DNA from: Prosopocoilus inquinatus
Lineage: Eukaryota; Arthropoda; Insecta; Coleoptera; Lucanidae
Reading direction: 5' to 3'
Assembly (NCBI GenBank): GCA_036172665.1
Contig: CM069869.1
Span: 496,001-560,000, forward strand
DNA length: 64,000 nucleotides
Shown piece by piece: positions 22,986 to 34,349 of the stretch; position 1 is the first letter of the stretch; each line of letters begins with the position of its first letter. Under the pieces are notes generated by a model. That model had not been told where the DNA came from. It worked only from the letters and a program-made list of their open reading frames with translations, and did no database searches. A program made the position numbers and the translations under genes.

Positions 22986-25900
22986 TTACGCTGTACAAGA
23001 AGGGTCGGAACAATCACGCCACGGATTCCACGTGTACTGAAACAATTGCGGGTCGTCGCTCTCGATTTCCAAGCCCTGATTAATTTGTTGCATCAACCCG
23101 GCCCTGTGCTCCACGATCGCGCGCTTCAACTTCCTCACCAAGCTCGGGAAGTAATTGGCCAAGTTGTTCTCTTCGCTCGGATCATTTGGTATATCATACA
23201 AGCAGATATCTCCATCTGGAAATGTCGAAGCGTAATCGAATGTCATTAGAAATCCGAAGTAAGTAAGCTGTATTTGGGGTCGTCACCTGCTGGGAAACAA
23301 GGGTTCTTTTTGCTGCTCGCATCGAGACGTTGCAGTGTTGCTTGGCGTCGGATGCTGTGATAGGCCTCTTCAGATTGTGATCCGTAACTAACTCTGGCAA
23401 TAGCTTGCCCCGCCGGGCTTAAATACACTGCTGTTGTGTTGTAAGGAACATGCTGGATGTTTTCTGTGCCAATTTCCCCGAAATATCCATCATAAGAACC
23501 ATTGTAAGCTGAACCTGAGAATATTTTGAAGTTATTTTCGTTTTCTCAAGAATTCTTAAGAATTTCACAAATTAAGAAATAGTAATGGCGCAATGCGTTT
23601 GGACTTTTGCTTGTGAGTGGGAGAATACCTAAATTTTTCATAAAACAAATATTTTCTTCTAATAAATTTTCAAAAATGGAACAGTTTCTATATAAAATTA
23701 AACATTCTTATTTAAATTTGATTCAAAATTTTTGTTGGCCTCAGAAACGAATCCAATAGGAAAAATTATGAAGAAAAACAAACGTCCATTATGGAGAGTT
23801 AACTGATGAAGCGTTTGATTCTCCTTGTTTCCAACTGTGCATGGAGATCCTCATTAAATTCTTTTTTTCGACAAGTTGGTTGTCCTGCTCATTCTACAAT
23901 ACTCGTAAGGAAAGTTTTGTTAAACGAGCATTTTCCAAATACGTGAATTGATTGTTATGTACCAGTGAAACTGACCAGTTTGTTCTTTGCATTTAAATCC
24001 ATTGAACTTTTTTGAGGGTGAACTGAAAACAATTTGTTTACGCTAATAAATACATTTGGAAAACGATGTTAAAAAGTTAGTAATTGATACGTCCATAAAT
24101 AAATTAATCTATTAGACGCACAAGGCCGCACTAGGGAGTTTGATACATAGAAAAAGGATATCATTTTTCACTAAAATAAAAGATCACTGCATCTCAAACA
24201 TTCCAATTAAGGGATATTTTATGTGCAATGCACAAATTGGTTCGAAATACCGAAAACTTCGAATCTTCGCAGAAACCCACATGATACAGTCAATATTTTT
24301 GGTCTTGATTGATTCAGAGTTTTTGGTTGTAATATTTCGCATGAAGAAACACAAGATCCCAAGTTAATTAATGCATCATGTAAACAGTATCCGGAGTTTT
24401 CAGTTAACGCAACAGCCACCAGTGAACTCTGTAAGCAACACTCGCAACTTTTTAAAGCAGAATTGAAGAATTGGGTCGATGCAACTCATTCAAAGCTTCA
24501 TTTCGTTTGAAGTCAAGCGCAGCACAAAAATTATTAAAACCAAGATTGCAGGAATCATTGAATCTGTACAATTTGGGCAATGCAATGGGCCGCACCTACC
24601 GTTGTAATACCGAAAACAAACGAATAACTTCGAATTTGTGGAGATTATAGGATAACAGTCAATCCACGACTTAAAATCGAACAATTTCCAATTTTGCGTA
24701 TTGAAGATTTCTTCCAAAAACTAGACAAAGACCGTGATCAACACACCTCACGAACTTTACCAGTGTGAGAGACTTCCATTTGGCGTTGCAAATGTACTCT
24801 CAATTTTTCAACGATTCATTGAACAGCTCACAAATGGACTACGCGGCTGTGCAAGCTATTAAGCATTCACTCTTTTTTCTCGTCAGAGCAGGCTGTATTC
24901 TAATTACCTTCGGTTGCTTACATGAATTTTGATAAATGCCAGAATCTGACAAGAAGAATATTATCACAATTCCATATTAATAATTTGATTATATTGCCAA
25001 ATACGAAGAAGCAATACGCGACCGACTCTGGCGAAAAAAGGTACCTACTACTGCAGTCGAGGTGGTGCAAATGTACTAAAATCATAAACTTGAAACTGAA
25101 AATAAACATAACCGTTTCATCTGACGTCTATATTTCATTGTGATACCAACAAAATGGTCATCCTGACTCGCCTACTCTGACGAGAAAAGAGTGAATGCTT
25201 AATACCTTGATGCTATCGTCAGTGGTGCAACCAAAGCAGAACACCTCGAAACACTTAATGAATTGTTGACCTGATTGGAAGCGAATGGTCTACGCTGTAA
25301 TTGATCAAAATATGATTTCTTTAAAGATGAAGTTGAATACCTAGGAAACATAGTTAGCATCTGAGGCATTAGTCATCTGAATATAGAATCACGGTTATAA
25401 GGAATCTTCCTAAATAAAAGGATCTAGGCGAACTTCAATCTCTTTATACCAAATTTTTCTGATATCGTTGGTCCACTCAACATACGTCGTAAGAAGAATG
25501 TCAAGTTTACCTGGGGACCTCCACAAGATAAAGCATTTGAAAAGTTGAAGCAACACATCATTGGTGCCACCACGCTTGTACACTATAGCCAAACTATCCG
25601 CTCATACCAGCAACAGATGCATCTTCGTATGGCCTTGGGGCTGTATTCCCACATCGTGATGAATATGGACAAAAGTATCCAATCACATTCCAAAACGCTG
25701 AACTAGCTAGAATTAGCTCACAGTCAAATTGAAAAGAAGCTCTGGGCTTCATTTTGATAAAAAGAAATTCAAAGCACATTAAGTTTAACGCGTGAGCGGA
25801 CCAAGTGATAAGGGACCAGCCTTGCAATCGTAAGGTCACTCGAGATGCTTGTTTGCCGTTGAAGGGGAAGCCCTGTCGAATTTTCTCCCCAACACTGCTT

Positions 25901-28900
25901 CCCCTTTAAAGGCGAGGAGGTTTGGTAGTAACAAAGCTATGGAACATTTTACACACACAAAAACACACTCACGCTACTGAGGTCCTTATAAGTCTATGAC
26001 TTAAGACCCCCGTTGGGCAAACATCACAGATACAAAAAAAAATCGGTCAGGAGAGAAGCAACTTTCTCACATATATTTCCTCACTTGCAAGTAAAAGGAA
26101 CGCGTCATTTGATTGGCGGAGGGGAAGTGAGGTAAGATTATCTGATAATCAGTGCAAAAGGAATGCGACTATTGTCACATGATCTGATGATAAATTTGTT
26201 AGTTAGACTGGAAAACGATGTCGATATTGCTCAAGTATTGGACTAACACTGCAAGATTGTTAGACATTGTCAATATCGAGAATTAAAAACTAACAAATGA
26301 CAAATGGAATGTGAATAAACAGGAAAGGAAATGTCAGTAAGTTACGCGTACAAGATTATCTTCGCACTTGTTGAATGAGCACCAACCATCATATTAATTT
26401 ATTTTATTTTCATTAAATAAACCTCTTTCACTGAATCTTGAAATGCGATGAAATAGAACGGTATGTACTGTTAAGATAAAAAATATAAAACGAAATACAT
26501 AGTTCGCTTTATCACGTTGGTTCACGTTAAATTCGTTGTATACTATTCTAGCTAGAGTTTAGACGCAAGGTTTGCACAAAACACAAAGGATTTAAGATAA
26601 GAGCGAGCTAAACAGCGCGTACATATTAAAAGTACCCACCTTCCAAGTTGAAATGTATAAGTAAATGAAAACGAATCGACTTACCTACGACTAACTTCCA
26701 GTTATTAAATCGCAACGCGGCATTCCTAGTTTTCTCGTCAATATTGATCAGAATGTCATTTCTGGGCGACGGAAAATCATAAAGCAAACTGGACCACTGA
26801 TCAACCCCATCCAGCTCGGGATCGAGGACTGTAACATCACCTTCCGCCGCAGAAATTAGGGTTGGCAGCCAATCCGAAACGTGAAATAGATCGTTGGTAA
26901 CCCTACGACTTTGCGTGAGCATGGGGCTCCATATGCAGGCCACACTTCGGACGCCACCCTCCCACAATGTATTTTTCAAACCTCGTAGCGGATAGTTCGA
27001 ACCCCAGTTATTAAATTCGCCGATCGTGGGCGCTCCGTTATCAGATATGAATACTATAATTGAGTTCTGGAGCATATTTTTTTGCTCTAAGGCTGAAACT
27101 ATCGCGCCAGTACTGTCATCAATTTTTGAAACCATCGCTGGAAAGGTAAGGAACACTAAAATAATTCTCTTTTTTATAATATACTTTCTACCAACCAGCA
27201 AATGTTCGCCTGCCGGAATCAACGATGTGTTTGAATTTATTCACGGATTCTTGTGGCGCTTCTAGAAGCTTCGAAGGATTAGCTGCGTGCGGTGCTAAAT
27301 GCGAGAGCATTATAAATAAAGGTTTATTCACGTCGTGTTCTTGTATTGTGTTGACTGCATAATCAGTGAATGCGTCCGTGGCATATTGACCGGCTAAATC
27401 CCATGCTGGTTGAGTATCTCGTCTTAAGTCAAAACCGCTGTAGGTTTTGTCATTAATCTGAAACAAAACGATTATTAAACATTTTTATTATTAAAGTTTT
27501 AAAAGTGAAAAGTTGTATTAGTAAAAAAAGCAAGCGAATGACGATGATGCTTTTTGCTCAAAAAGTATATTAAGAGAACGACTTTTAGACGTTCACAAAA
27601 CGAGATGTCTTTGTAAGATGAAAACTTTATAGTCAGACCTTGTAAGAAAGGAAATCAGGCGAACACAAAAACTAACTTACTGTAATAGTAGTCAAATAGT
27701 CATAATAACTTGTCCATCCGTTATAAAATCCCAGAAAATGATCAAAACCCCTAAAAGTGGGAGTATCATTCCACCTTGTGTAGCCCAAATCCCATTTTCC
27801 GACGAGATGTGTACTATAACCGAGGTCCTAAAATAAAAATCATTTTAAACGTCTGTCGCATTTTGATACTCTCAATGAATTGAGTTATCACTTTTAAATA
27901 CTCAGATAGAATTTTCCCTTCGGGTAACGACCTGGGTTCGGATGGCCTCAAAGAGCTACCTTGCATTCCTGAAAGTAAGCTTTAAACATCTGAAAAACCT
28001 TTTCCAAAAAAATATCTTATGCATACCTAACTTTATAGGATATTTCCCGGTCAGCAAAGAAGTCCGAGTTGGGGTACTCGAAGACTGCACGTAATGGCTA
28101 TTTAAAATTATGCCGTTATAAGCCAGGGCGTCTATATTCGGCGTCATTATCTGATCGCTTCCGTGAAAGCTGACGTCGTTCCATCCCTGCAAAAGAATTT
28201 ATTACCGAGTGCAATTGCATTGTTCGCGCCGACCAAGTAAACGCAACACATTAAAGGCGAGTTTTAATTAAGACAAGTTTAATTGTTGCGCTGTCGTTTT
28301 GCGCCTTAATGAGCGCGTCATCGTGACTGATTAATTGCGGTAATTAAATCGCCATAGATCTGATGAAATATTGCAGTGAGTGTTAATGAAAATTGCTCGG
28401 GCTTCATCAAGATTGTGGAATTTTTTTCTTGTATTGTGTACGATTTCTTTCGGGAAACTAAAATCGAATGCAGTCGCACATGAAAACAAACGTTAACAAA
28501 CATGCCTGAACTTTTAGTACTGAAAAGTTAATTTTTTTTTTTTTTCAGTACAAGAAAGTGCTTTAATCAGAAAATAAATCGCCACACGAAACTTGTACGT
28601 AAAAGTTGAAAATACCTAATCATTATAAAAATAAACTTTGAAATAAATAATTCTAAAATCAAGCGTGTAACTTATATTAGTTTGAAGAAATAAGGTTTGC
28701 TTCTTCAATGAATATCTAAATGAAGATACCTGTCAAAAATCTCATCAGGCTGATTTGTTAATAACCGGTCATTTTAAATTTTTTGTTGGAGTAAGCCATG
28801 ATATTGACAAGGGTTGTTGGCAATTCTGACAAGACAACTAAAATTTTGATTTAAATCATCAGATTCAATTCAAATTGAATTAATTAAGGCCTGGTCCAAA

Positions 28901-31900
28901 TGGTCAAGGCTTACTCCAATAAAATATTTAAAAAAAGATCCCTTATATGCAATTTAATAATGGTAATAAAAATAGGTACACCGTTTGTCCTAAAATTTAT
29001 AGGACATAGCATTTAACACGGACAAATAGAAATCGACAATTTGCCGTCGCCGATTCACCGACGTCAATTCGTCGTAGAACTAATTCACGGTCGACCCAAT
29101 TTACCGTCCGCCCAATTCGCCGTCGCATGTTTCTGCTTTATTAGCGTGATGAGCTTTCTGACTATTTTAGATATCCATGTTATACCTAGAGAATTGAATG
29201 AAAATAACTATGATTTCAGTACGTTTCAAGAAAACTAAAATGAACTGTACTTTTATATTTTTTATTTCAAATCAAAATAAATTCCTAATTACAGTACGAC
29301 TATCGTAAGACACAAACTTACGAACAAATTGGTACTGTTGATAGACCCCAATAGGGGCTATTCTGTATCAAAACCGCTAAATTTAAACGGGTGTTAAATT
29401 TTGTTGCTATGGTAACAACCAATCATGGAACTGTATTTTAAATTTAAAAGGACCTCTAAATTTTAACAGCCCGTTAAAAATTTACAGAATACGCCCCATT
29501 GTCAGTTACTAATTTGTATGAAATAACTGTTCAGGCGAGAATGTCAATTCTAGATTGTATTTATTTCATTAAATATTAGGGAATTTCGAACTACTTGTCA
29601 TAAAATACAAATTGAGACGATTTTAAAAAAAATTCCGGTGTATGTGTTGCTGTTAAAAGAAAATGATGAAAATTTATGGTTAAGGATAACGCTACTATTT
29701 TGCCAATGGTTTACACAGCTACTCGCTTGTCTTTACAATGAAGAAGATTTAAACATTTATTCAAGGATTGAATTTTTTTAACTGAAATGTCTGCATGTTT
29801 GATGATTTAAGAAGATACATTTTAATGATACAAGCAATATGAGCTGACGTGATTGTACTAAGAAAAAACTGCATATTTTGCATTTTTTTTGCAGAAAGTC
29901 AGAACAGAACTTTCAGCTTCTTTCAATCTATCAACCGGAATTTACGTGTACTGCATTTTAAGAAATTTTTGGGACTTTTAGGACAAACAAAAACTTTTAG
30001 AGAGAATAACTTCTCTTTAAAAACTCAAAAATAAAAAACTTTTTCTTATAGTGAACAAAATCCATCGACATAGTGTACATATAAAAATAATTGATATAAA
30101 TAATTTAGTCAGTTTTGTATTTTGCACTGCTTCAAAGTTCAATAAATGTAACTGACTACAGTTACTTGGTAGCTTTACTGCGAACAGTAGAAGTGAACAC
30201 GGCCCAGATTGGAATAGAGCGTAAAATTAAGAAAACTGATTCTGTGTGCTTCGTGATTAATTGATTAAACATGACTACGGAATTAGAAAAAAACCGCGTC
30301 CCATGGTTTGGACGGGACAGATTTCAACAATTGGAAACTTCGAATCGAGACATGACTTGAAAATCAAATAGATTTGTTGATTTTTTTTTTTGATGAAGCC
30401 AGAAATGGTAGAAATAGTCGCAATGGATACAGCTCAGCAAAAGACCAGAAAGGTCGAAAAGCTGACTAATTTGCGGAAGCTTGATCGTAAGTGCATGTCC
30501 CAAATTATTCAGAGATAGCAATTTGGAATATGCCACACACAAAGCAACAGGCGTTTCAACTTTGGACTTCTTTGGCGGCTACATTTGAACGGAAAGGTAT
30601 GGCAAACCAAGTGTTAATAGCTACACAAACACTATTGACGATGAAATTTGACTTTGAAAATAACATCTTAGTGATCACATCTTGAAGTCTGATAAATTAA
30701 TTCGAGAATTGCGTGGAACTAGATCTAATTCGGGTCTGTAATTTGCTATTGACAATTCCTACAGAATTTGAAGTACGGTTCTTGAGACATTGTCAGTTAG
30801 TTTTGTTAAAAATAGACTGTTGAATGAGGAAATCAAGCGTAAGAATAAAGGCTCTTCTCTATATTCTTCCCAAACATCTTGTAAAACATCAGGGTCCACA
30901 CAAAAGGTAGAAATAAAAGCAAATTTCCAAACAAATGTTACAGATGCGGGAAAACCGGACGTATGCGTTCACAAAATGCAAAATTAATTTGACAAAAATT
31001 ACGAATGCGAGGAATAGTGCAACTACAGAAACAACTCCTCAAAATATTTGTTTTTCAGCTTTTTAGAAGTCCAACTGCACCACTGAACGGAAAGTTACCA
31101 GCTGCTATATGGTTTCTTTGGAAAAATTTGGAAAAAAACTTCATGTATTCGGTTGTGTACCGTAATTATCTACTTATCCCCAAGGAATTCAGAGAAAGTA
31201 AATTTGATTCAGAGATCCCTGTGTTATTTCTTTTGGGATTATAGCCATAGTTATTCTACTAAAATCTATGTTTGGTTATCTTGTAGGATATTGTTCCGAA
31301 GGTTACAAACTTTGGTGTCCGGAGGAAAAAAAAATCTTTTCGGAAGAGATGTAATATTTCTGAAGGAAAAATTTAGTAGAGAAGTGCCTATAGAGACAAA
31401 TCAGAAAGAAAGAAAAATACGCAACAGATGACGTAAAATATCAAGAGAAAAGGAATGAACAAAGAGAGTGAAGAATCTTTTAAGGAAAATGAGAAAGAAA
31501 AACGTAGTGGCAAAAATCAGAAAAGGCCATGATATGTAGAAGTTTATGCTAATTATACATATTGGCTTTGAATGGCGAAACTTTCGTAGATGGTGTACCA
31601 GAAAGCTTTGAAGATATAAAAATAAGAAGCAACAAAATTGAGTGGAAAAGAGCAGTAAAAGAAGAGTTAAAGTTATTTTGAATCACCCGGTATTGCATCA
31701 AAACTATTCGAATTGTAAATAACGTTCAAGCCAGCGCACCTGCAACATTACCTCGTCTCGAGTTCGGTCCTGAACTTGTCCATTAAACTCACATTTGCAG
31801 ATTGCGTTTCAATGCAAGCGCGGAAATAAGCGGTGCCCCGCGGCATTTGTCAATAAATAGTAATTCAGAGCTATTTTGCTTAAGTAAAAAGCATTTCAGG

Positions 31901-32205
31901 CATTAACCTTGAATGTAATAAACTGTTGCGTTACTCTGCTTGTTTTCACAACAAACATCAAGATTATAGAGTTCCGTCGGATTTAACTCTCGTGATCAGA
32001 TAAAAGCGAAATTTTGCATATCTGAAGGTGATTCAAAATTTTGCAAAACCCCAATGAAGTGAATGGCAATAATATTTTTATTATTTTCGAGTCTTACCAA
32101 GTCGTCGGCGATTATGAAAATAAGGTGTGGTGGAGCAGCTGCACTGAACCACAATAAATTATTAAACAATAATAAACAAGCACCAATTATAATCCGTCCG
32201 GGCAT
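22986..32205 (-). CDS. Arylsulfatase B-like protein, likely pseudoenzyme, eight exons
   Basis: Family role: hydrolysis of sulfate esters in lysosomes or outside the cell. Exons, transcript order: 32205-32098, 28186-28027, 27968-27892, 27827-27681, 27457-27196, 27137-26685, 23514-23287, 23215-22986. All junctions are GT-AG and in phase, giving 554 residues, normal for insect ARSB-like enzymes. The start is the ATG before a clear signal peptide ([17 protein letters not shown]). Conserved blocks follow: [17 protein letters not shown] (metal Asp pair), [36 protein letters not shown] (Asp/Asn), [12 protein letters not shown] (Lys), and a C-terminal domain with [17 protein letters not shown]. Two catalytic sites differ. 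The C-x-P-S-R formylglycine site reads S-T-P-T-R (Ser codon 28076-28078), and GKWHLG reads GKWDLG (Asp codon 27789-27791). Animal formylglycine-generating enzyme needs Cys, so hydrolysis is unlikely (inference). Introns 1 and 6 are 3.9 and 3.2 kb and full of transposon debris; the others are 58-223 nt. Confidence 0.92.
24440..25778 (+). pseudogene. Ty3/gypsy pol fragment (RT-RNase H), decayed, in sulfatase intron 6
   Basis: Translating across stops and frameshifts recovers gypsy-type motifs in order: [25 protein letters not shown] (from 24583), [28 protein letters not shown], then after an interruption [54 protein letters not shown], and an RNase H start [20 protein letters not shown] (25609-). 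The catalytic YLDD is YLDA. In-frame stops, frame changes and the lack of integrase or LTRs show a dead fragment. A 344-bp MITE splits it at 24858/25203, and a probable SINE follows at about 25785. It runs antisense to the host gene. Confidence 0.85.
24859..25202. mobile_element. Tc1/mariner-type MITE inserted in the gypsy RT
   Basis: Ends are inverted repeats of about 35 bp (TTAAGCATTCACTCTTTT on both sides, with CTCGTCAGAG inside and a 2-bp length difference). Flanks are TA (24857-24858 and 25203-25204). Removing the element plus one TA joins the gypsy reading frame as G-C-A-S-Y-L-D-A, which independently confirms the boundaries. The 344-bp body has short open frames but no transposase motifs. 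Confidence 0.85.
25785..26036 (+). mobile_element. Probable tRNA-derived SINE
   Basis: The 5' part carries an A-box-like GGACCAAGTGATAAGG (about 25798) and, about 35 nt on, a B-box-like GGTCACTCGAGATGC, as in tRNA-derived pol III promoters. About 180 bp of unrelated body follows, ending in a short A-rich tail (ACAAAAAAAAA, to about 26036). Target duplications are not clear, and the 5' boundary is approximate. Confidence 0.5.
26188..26310. repeat. Imperfect hairpin in sulfatase intron 6
   Basis: TTTGTTAGTT and CGATATTG on the left are complementary to CAATATCG and AACTAACAAAT on the right, with looped-out segments. It may be a small degenerate MITE. Confidence 0.35.
28774..28931. mobile_element. 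Small MITE-like inverted repeat in sulfatase intron 1
   Basis: TTAAATTTTTTGTTGGAGTA...GCC at 28774-28797 is inverted at 28908-28931, with about 21 of 24 positions matching by eye. It has no coding capacity and no clear target duplication. Confidence 0.45.
29035..29128 (+). repeat. Degenerate minisatellite of a CAATTYGCCGTCG-like unit
   Basis: Several adjoining 10-15-nt units read like GACAATTTGCCGTCGCC, CAATTCGTCGTAG, CCAATTTACCGTCCG and CCAATTCGCCGTCGC. A similar cluster lies at 40145-40210. It makes an accidental 65-codon frame here (29041-29238). Confidence 0.6.
29354..29497. mobile_element. MITE-like element with GGGGC-TATTCTGTA ends
   Basis: GGGGCTATTCTGTA at 29354 is matched by TACAGAATACGCCCC ending at 29497, and complementarity continues inwards (TTTAACGGG versus CCCGTTAAAA). 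At 144 bp with GGGGC ends it resembles Harbinger-type MITEs, but no intact 3-bp duplication is visible. Confidence 0.55.
29952..30030 (+). repeat. Dispersed repeat copy (TTTTTGGGA-TTTTAGGACAA family)
   Basis: Shares TTTTTGGGACTTTTAGGACA and a following AAAACTTT/CTCAAAAAT pattern with 33833-33910 and, inverted, with 33202-33275. Confidence 0.55.
30500..31690 (+). pseudogene. Ty1/copia gag-pol fragment, decayed, in sulfatase intron 1
   Basis: Recovered motifs: copia-type Gag ([55 protein letters not shown]); a damaged zinc knuckle near 30915-30985 ([14 protein letters not shown], with His and last Cys lost); the integrase C-terminal part ([53 protein letters not shown], 31060-31350); and an RT start ([26 protein letters not shown], about 31590-31672). 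The integrase catalytic core and most of RT are deleted, and there are stops and frame changes. No LTRs are seen. It lies antisense to the sulfatase. Confidence 0.8.
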
Positions 32206-32313
32206 TTTCTTTTAATGTGCCGAGCAGGTAATACTAATCACATACACCACGACCAAGGATGTTACGCCTAATAGTCTCGCGAAACTTTAACGAACAGAGG
32301 ATGAGAGCTAGTA

Positions 32314-32321
32314 TTCTTATA
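32314..32321 (-). promoter_or_regulatory. Possible TATA box of the sulfatase gene
   Basis: The minus strand reads TATAAGAA about 110 bp upstream of the start codon. That would place transcription start near 32285-32292 with a short 5' UTR. No strong initiator motif is obvious. Confidence 0.35.
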
Positions 32322-34349
32322 CCTTATGTGATCAATTAATCCCCCATAAAAATCCTGTAACCTTTGTTAACGAATTAGCTGGGCTTGTCGAAACATCAAC
32401 GCCGCTGTTCTTGTCGAAAAAACGATCTCTAATGCGCGTCTAATCAGATTAAAAAATCTGCATAATGATACATGAACGGAGCTGTTTCATTACAGCGAAT
32501 AACATTAGCTAATTGATTGAGAGAATTATAGTTTCCTTTCTTTATCTTTTTTTTTGCCGACAGGTTATGTGCAGATGTTGAATTCTAATTAAGAACACGA
32601 CGATTTATAGTTAACCTTGTACCTTTTTCGCTTAAATTATATTTATTATACTTGCCATTGGAATTCAAAAAAAAATAAAATAAAATAAACGCAACTCTTC
32701 GAAAGGTAAAGAGAATCCAAAATACTGATGCCAAAATGTTCAAAATTCCGGCCATTTTCTGTCATGCTAACAACACTAATCACATTGCAAAGAGGAGCCC
32801 GCCAGAGTTCATCATTCTGGCGTCTATACAGTCTGTTTGATTTTGACTGTCACGGCAGATATGTCGGCTAGTGTAAGAGGTATGACAAAATGTTATAGAC
32901 GGAAAATTGTTCTACATTTAATTTTTTATTATCTGCCATCAAATGTGTTAGATGTAGCAAATAAATGTATTAAAATTCTAAATGGATTGTACGCAGTTTT
33001 ATTGTTTTCTAAAGCTGTAAAAAGTTCTCTTTTCAACATATGTATTTGTACACGCAGATACATCCAGCCTCGATGCCCACAATCTAATCGAAGACTCCCA
33101 GGGCATCCCAGAGTCTCTGTTACTACGTCCTGCCTGAAAAGGTATAGTAATTGTTATCTTACGTACAGTGTGTCCACAGATTGGGTTCTCAATTTCTTAT
33201 TTTTGCGTTTTCGAGAAAAGTCATCCGTTATAAAAGTTTTTGCTAGTCCTAAAACCCCCAAAAAATTCATAAAATGTGGTAAATTCTGGTTAATTAAAAT
33301 TAATAAAAAATTGAAAATTCTCTTTTGACTTTTGTTAAATATCGCAAAATCTAAAGTTTTTCTTAATAAAATCTGATTGTGCCATAAATTAAAATGTTTG
33401 TTCCCATAATATCAAAAATGTTTCTTTCTTTCTATCTTTTTAAATTGTTTGGAATAAATATTTAAATCGTCGATAATTTTAATCGACGATTGACCTCAGC
33501 TTCAAGATAAACTTGATCCTCTTCCAACACTGGTCTTTTTCATCAATTTTTTTAAATACTTTTTTCAGTTACTCGCACATGGGATTTTTTTAACATCTCA
33601 CTTGGGGTTTTACGGCAAATATTTATTATGTTATTTCATAACATTCAATTAAGTAAATACGCTCTACAATTAACTTCCTTGTCTGAAAGTTTTTTCTCAT
33701 AAATTAAGTAGTAACATTAACTGACAAGACCGGCTAACATGATTTTACTCAAAATTCTTGGACTTTTCCATACTTTATGAAAATTGATATACAATTTTCT
33801 ATTTTTCTCAGTTATCAAAAGGGTATTCGTCATTTTCAATAACGTTTTTGGGAGTTTTAGGACAAGCAAATACATTTATAAACAATGACTTTTTCTCGAA
33901 AATTCAAAATTTCTTTTTACTTTTATATAATATATTTGCGTGTAATTAAGCTGAATCGTGGGAGGAGGAGGAGGACAGGACTTTTTTGTAATTGTTTATT
34001 TTTTTGTGTCAACTTAAATTATTCCTCAAAAAATCCAGTTTCCGAGAAAAGAATCGTCCGCCTCTCAAAAATCAAACCAAGGTAAAGAAACCGAGCAATT
34101 AGAATTTCTAATCTAATTTTTGTCTTCCTAAATGGACCCTTGTATTGTTAAACTAATGCGTCGGTGATAGCATGGACCAATTCGCTTAATCAAGGGATGT
34201 TTTCCCCAATCATCTAAATTTTAAAAGAAAAATCCCGGATTCTTTTCCTAGAAGATCACGCTTACTAATATGTGCCGCAAAGTTGGGATTTCCTATTTTA
34301 CAAATTAAAACCAGCGCCTAGAAATTCTGTTTTTATAATCAATTGGTCG
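32322..34349. other. Upstream intergenic DNA with an inverted repeat
   Basis: Apart from the inverted repeat described separately, nothing is recognised. The 163-codon frame at 32837-33328 is the longest unassigned frame here, but its end runs through a dispersed repeat and it has no domain. Confidence 0.4.
33202..33910. repeat. Inverted repeat pair, about 75-bp arms
   Basis: 33202-33275 (TTTCGAGAAAAGTCATCCGT, then CCTAAAACCCCCAAAAAATTC) is the reverse complement of 33833-33910 with mismatches. A third, direct copy is at 29952-30030. The pair may bound a MITE of about 0.7 kb or be two opposed copies. Confidence 0.6.

Noticed and set aside
24859..25202. piggyBac-type reading of the TTAA at both ends of the MITE
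   Set aside because: Removing a TTAA-duplicating insertion would not restore the gypsy frame, whereas a TA duplication does so exactly.
32837..33328. 163-codon open frame, the longest unassigned one
   Set aside because: No recognisable domain, Lys/Phe/Ile-rich AT-driven composition, and its end runs through a dispersed inverted repeat also found elsewhere.
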